The notes below the pieces were generated by a model. The model did not search any database. It was given only the letters and a program-made list of their open reading frames with translations, and was not told the DNA's origin. From contig CAITIF010000596.1 of the NCBI GenBank assembly GCA_903892365.1, forward strand, positions 1-8,566: DNA of 8,566 bases, read 5' to 3'. Origin of the DNA: an uncultured Pirellula sp. (GTDB lineage: Bacteria > Planctomycetota > Planctomycetia > Pirellulales > Pirellulaceae). A program made the position numbers and the translations under genes. Each line of letters starts with the position of its first letter. Position 1 is the first letter of the stretch. Below are positions 6,089 through 8,566 of this stretch, piece by piece.

Positions 6089-8494
6089 ATGAGAAATACC
6101 TTCCTGGCGATGTTGTTGTTGCTCAGCAGTTCGATGGCTTCCGCAGGGGATCCGGCCTTGCCTGGAAATCACCCTTTAACGCAGGTTCAATCTGGGAGTT
6201 TGCTGATTTCGGAACTGCGCTGCGCGGCTTGCCATACCGATATTGCACGCAATGCTATTCCAGAAAAGACAGCGCCGGACTTGGCGGAAGTAGGCACACG
6301 AGTCACAGCCGAGTATCTACAAAAATTCCTTGCGTCCCCATTAACGGCTCATCCTGGAACGACGATGCCAGACGTGTTGGGTGCACGCCCAGAATCGGAG
6401 CGTAAGAAGATGGCTGAAGCGATGACTCACTTCTTAATCGCCCAGTCGACAGCCGCGGCTTCGTTCGAGCCTCTCGAGCCTACGGGACCATTGGATCGCA
6501 CACAAGGCAAAGAGCTATTTCATTCTGTAGGTTGCGTCGCTTGTCACGGGCCTCAAGAATCGGCTTCGGACTCGCAGAAGAATCCCAAACACAACAGTCT
6601 GGTCGACGACGAAGACGAAGACGAAGATAAAGAGGAAGATAAGGATCCAGCACGAGCGGCCAGCCAAGCGATCAAGCCCATGGCGGCTCCTCTCGAACAT
6701 GTCGCAATAAAGTACAGCGTGAAGTCTTTGAGCGATTTCTTGTTTCAACCGTTACGCGTTCGCAGCTCAGGCCGCATGCCTGACATGAAACTGACGCGTT
6801 CCGAATCGCTTGCCATCGCTGGGTATCTGATGGGCGAGCAGACAAAGCCTAGCAATCCCATGGTTCTCGACGCTGCGTTGGTGGCTGCCGGAAAGAAACA
6901 CTTTCAAGAATTGAATTGCGCAGCGTGCCATTCACTGAAGGGCTTCGAAGCTGCTCCGCCAGTCGGCTCGTTCAAGCCGAGCTCGTTCAAGACGGCGGAC
7001 TTTACCGCTGGTTGCTTGGCCACGGTGCCAGGGAAGACCCCGCTGCCAGGGAAGACCCCGCTGCCAGGGAAGACCCCGCTGCCAGGGAAGACCACGGTGC
7101 CAGGGAAGACGACGAACGATCGCAGCCCTCGTTTCGCTCTCGACGATAATCAGCGACAGGCCATTGTCGCAGCGATTCGAGAAGACGCCACGATCCAAGG
7201 TGACACAGCCATCGATTCCGATCCAGTCGCGTTGGCGAAAACGCTGACGGTCTTTCGCTGTGTCGCTTGCCACGTTCGGGACGATTATGGGGGCGTGCAT
7301 GATGCTTACAATTCCTTCTTCAAAGGAAGTGAAATGAATCTTGGCGATGATGGTCGTATTCCGCCACCACTTACGTTGATGGGGGCCAAGTTAAAGCCGT
7401 CTTGGATGAAGAAAGTGCTCTTCGATGGTGAAAGCGTTCGCCACTACATGGTGACTCGAATGCCACAGTATGGATCGGCGAATCTACAGCACTTGCCAAG
7501 TCTCTTTAGGCGGCTTGATGTTTTGGACGGTCCGCAGATGAATATCCCGAATCCCGATCCTAGTGAGGAAAGCGAACGGCAGAAAGAAAAGCTGATTCGT
7601 TCGGCGGGGCGCGAATTGATAGGTGACAAAGGGGCGAATTGCGTAGCCTGTCACCCATTCAACGGAAAAGCGGCGAACGTGAATCAGGGGATCGATCTAC
7701 TGACCAGCTTTGAGCGACTTCAACCCGAGTGGTTTCATCGTTATCTTCGAAACCCAGGTGCCTTTCGGCCTCGCACGGTGATGCCTTCTGCTTGGCCCGA
7801 CGGTGTTGCTGCCTTCAATACGATCTTAGAGGGTAACACCGACCGTCAGATCGAGGCGATTTGGTATTATCTTTCGCTGGGCACCTCGGCGGCTGATCCA
7901 TCGGGCGTTCGAGCGGTCAGCACCAAGATCCAAGTGGGCGATCGCGCCATGGTGCATCGCGGTCGCAGTCGAGTCGCGGGCTTTCGAGGTATCGCGGTTG
8001 GCTTTCCGGAAAGACTAAGCTATGCCTTCAACGCTGAGACTGGAACGCTGTCAGCCATTTGGCAAGGGGACTTTATTGGCGTGAACTGGAGCGGGCAAGG
8101 GTCGGGGGACTTCAATCCGGCCAGCGAGCCAATCACTCTTTCACAGGATGTCTCGTTCGCCGCACTTGAGAATGAAAATGCATCATGGCCATTGTTGCCC
8201 GTGATGACCAAAGAGCAGCCTACCAATCCCAATCCACTTTACCCAAAGAATGTCGGCTATCAGTTTCGAGGATACTTTCAAGACAAGTTGTCGATACCAA
8301 CGTTTCAGTACCGAAGCGGTACGATCGAAATCGAAGATCGGTCTACGGTTGAAGGTTCGCAGGATCAACTACGGCTCCAACGAGATCTTCAGTTTCAGTC
8401 TCCCACGCCGCAGGTTGTCTGGTTCCGCGCTCTTGTTGGGGCTATCCATCGCTATTTAGCCCACCAAATCCAACCACTGCATGCCCATCACTAG
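6089..8494 (+). CDS. Secreted pentahaem c-type cytochrome
   Basis: Numbered from ATG 6089 (801 residues), this protein has a clean signal peptide (MRNTFLAMLLLL, cleavage ASA|G at 19/20) and five CxxCH haem c sites at residues 45, 149, 277, 391 and 518. Likely distal Met ligands lie in MP motifs at 93, 230, 458 and 565; haem module 3 has none. Between haems 2 and the following Met is an acidic tract (173-186), and inside module 3 are five PGKT repeats (314-341). The haem-free C-terminal part (about 603-801) contains RGIAVGFPERLSYAFNAETG, resembling a C-terminal domain I associate with planctomycete cytochromes. It probably carries electrons in the periplasm or at the cell surface. ATG 6038 overlaps the previous stop (ATGA) and may also be used, but adds 17 residues with acidic residues before the signal peptide, so 6089 is preferred. 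The terminal 15 residues hold five His. The redox partner is unknown. Confidence 0.9.
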   Translation: MRNTFLAMLLLLSSSMASAGDPALPGNHPLTQVQSGSLLISELRCAACHTDIARNAIPEKTAPDLAEVGTRVTAEYLQKFLASPLTAHPGTTMPDVLGARPESERKKMAEAMTHFLIAQSTAAASFEPLEPTGPLDRTQGKELFHSVGCVACHGPQESASDSQKNPKHNSLVDDEDEDEDKEEDKDPARAASQAIKPMAAPLEHVAIKYSVKSLSDFLFQPLRVRSSGRMPDMKLTRSESLAIAGYLMGEQTKPSNPMVLDAALVAAGKKHFQELNCAACHSLKGFEAAPPVGSFKPSSFKTADFTAGCLATVPGKTPLPGKTPLPGKTPLPGKTTVPGKTTNDRSPRFALDDNQRQAIVAAIREDATIQGDTAIDSDPVALAKTLTVFRCVACHVRDDYGGVHDAYNSFFKGSEMNLGDDGRIPPPLTLMGAKLKPSWMKKVLFDGESVRHYMVTRMPQYGSANLQHLPSLFRRLDVLDGPQMNIPNPDPSEESERQKEKLIRSAGRELIGDKGANCVACHPFNGKAANVNQGIDLLTSFERLQPEWFHRYLRNPGAFRPRTVMPSAWPDGVAAFNTILEGNTDRQIEAIWYYLSLGTSAADPSGVRAVSTKIQVGDRAMVHRGRSRVAGFRGIAVGFPERLSYAFNAETGTLSAIWQGDFIGVNWSGQGSGDFNPASEPITLSQDVSFAALENENASWPLLPVMTKEQPTNPNPLYPKNVGYQFRGYFQDKLSIPTFQYRSGTIEIEDRSTVEGSQDQLRLQRDLQFQSPTPQVVWFRALVGAIHRYLAHQIQPLHAHH
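7020..7110 (+). repeat. 18-bp coding minisatellite (PGKTPL)n
   Basis: GCCAGGGAAGAC recurs five times at exact 18-bp spacing (7027, 7045, 7063, 7081, 7099). The first three complete 18-mers are identical and the fourth differs only towards its end. The outermost copies share a CCACGGT flank (7020-7026 and 7092-7098), a 72-bp offset of four units. The period is a multiple of three, so unit gain or loss keeps the cytochrome frame and changes only the length of a Pro/Gly/Lys/Thr linker. Near-perfect units suggest recent slippage. Confidence 0.95.
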
Positions 8495-8496
8495 AT

Positions 8497-8505
8497 AAAG
8501 GAGGT
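8497..8505 (+). promoter_or_regulatory. Strong ribosome binding site for a downstream gene
   Basis: AAAGGAGGT lies 3 nt after the cytochrome stop and is a full match to the Shine-Dalgarno consensus, unlike the weak or absent sites before the other three genes. A TTG start candidate sits at 8514-8516, 9 nt beyond the GGAGG core. There is no terminator between, so the downstream gene probably belongs to the same operon. Confidence 0.5.
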
Positions 8506-8513
8506 TGAGGAAG

Positions 8514-8566
8514 TTGATAAAAGGCAGGCAAACTGCTATTGCTGCTGCTGCTGCTTAGTAGTGGAA
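8514..8566 (+). other. Possible start of a fourth secreted protein, frame interrupted
   Basis: TTG at 8514 is well placed after the strong ribosome binding site, but its frame stops after 14 codons (TAG 8556-8558). The frame one base further on, starting at AAG 8521, reads KAGK followed by eight Leu and SSG, the picture of a signal peptide, but has TGA-TAA just before it (8515-8520) and no ATG. Removing one A from the run 8519-8522 would join the TTG to the Leu-rich stretch. Alternatives are a start at CTG 8533 or TTG 8539, or non-coding sequence. The window ends before this can be settled. Confidence 0.25.

Noticed and set aside
7027..7110. PGKT repeats as Walker A nucleotide-binding motifs
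   Set aside because: The GxxxxGK(S/T) pattern and P-loop fold context are missing. The repeats lie in a linker of an exported cytochrome.
6932..7300. Minus-strand frame with GLPWQRG repeats
   Set aside because: It is the antisense shadow of the 18-bp minisatellite. A repeat whose length is a multiple of three and that lacks stops opens several frames at once.

Overview
The window looks like chromosomal DNA of a planctomycete, most likely of the Pirellulaceae/Rhodopirellula type. This is inferred from family content: a secreted S9 peptidase, a PQQ-like propeller opening with a 'NWVHWRGP' motif, a ThuA-like domain ending in 'VDIVGSYQP', and a large CxxCH multihaem protein with a C-terminal domain of planctomycete type. 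No rRNA, tRNA, CRISPR array or recognisable transposase gene is present.

Layout. Positions 1-375 are non-coding and hold two tandem copies (period 187 bp, 177/187 identical) of an element. Each end of the element is a GTAG tetranucleotide leading into a 9-bp-stem hairpin, and the two ends are in inverted orientation. This is the architecture of a BIME, that is, paired REP sequences. Positions 376-494 form a leader with a 12-bp palindrome and a bulged hairpin. Three large plus-strand genes follow closely: an S9 family peptidase (495-2582), a three-domain fusion of PQQ-like propeller, seven FG-GAP/VCBS repeats and a ThuA-like domain (2607-6041), and a pentahaem c-type cytochrome (about 6089-8494, with an in-frame ATG at 6038 overlapping the previous stop as ATGA). 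The last 72 bases carry a near-perfect Shine-Dalgarno sequence and the apparent beginning of another gene, so the operon probably continues beyond the window.

How the genes may work together. All three proteins have Sec-type signal peptides, and the genes are separated by 24 bp or less than 50 bp, so they are probably co-transcribed and act outside the cytoplasm. A peptidase, a large scaffold or carbohydrate-related fusion and a multihaem electron carrier would suit extracytoplasmic breakdown or oxidation of a polymer linked to electron transfer. That joint role is inference; no substrate can be read from the sequence.

Most notable points: the GTAG/hairpin tandem elements, the triple-domain fusion with seven evenly spaced calcium-loop motifs, the third haem module with no Met or His of its own to act as distal ligand, an 18-bp minisatellite inside that same module, Glu in place of the usual catalytic Asp in the peptidase, and an apparent one-base frame break at the start of the downstream gene.
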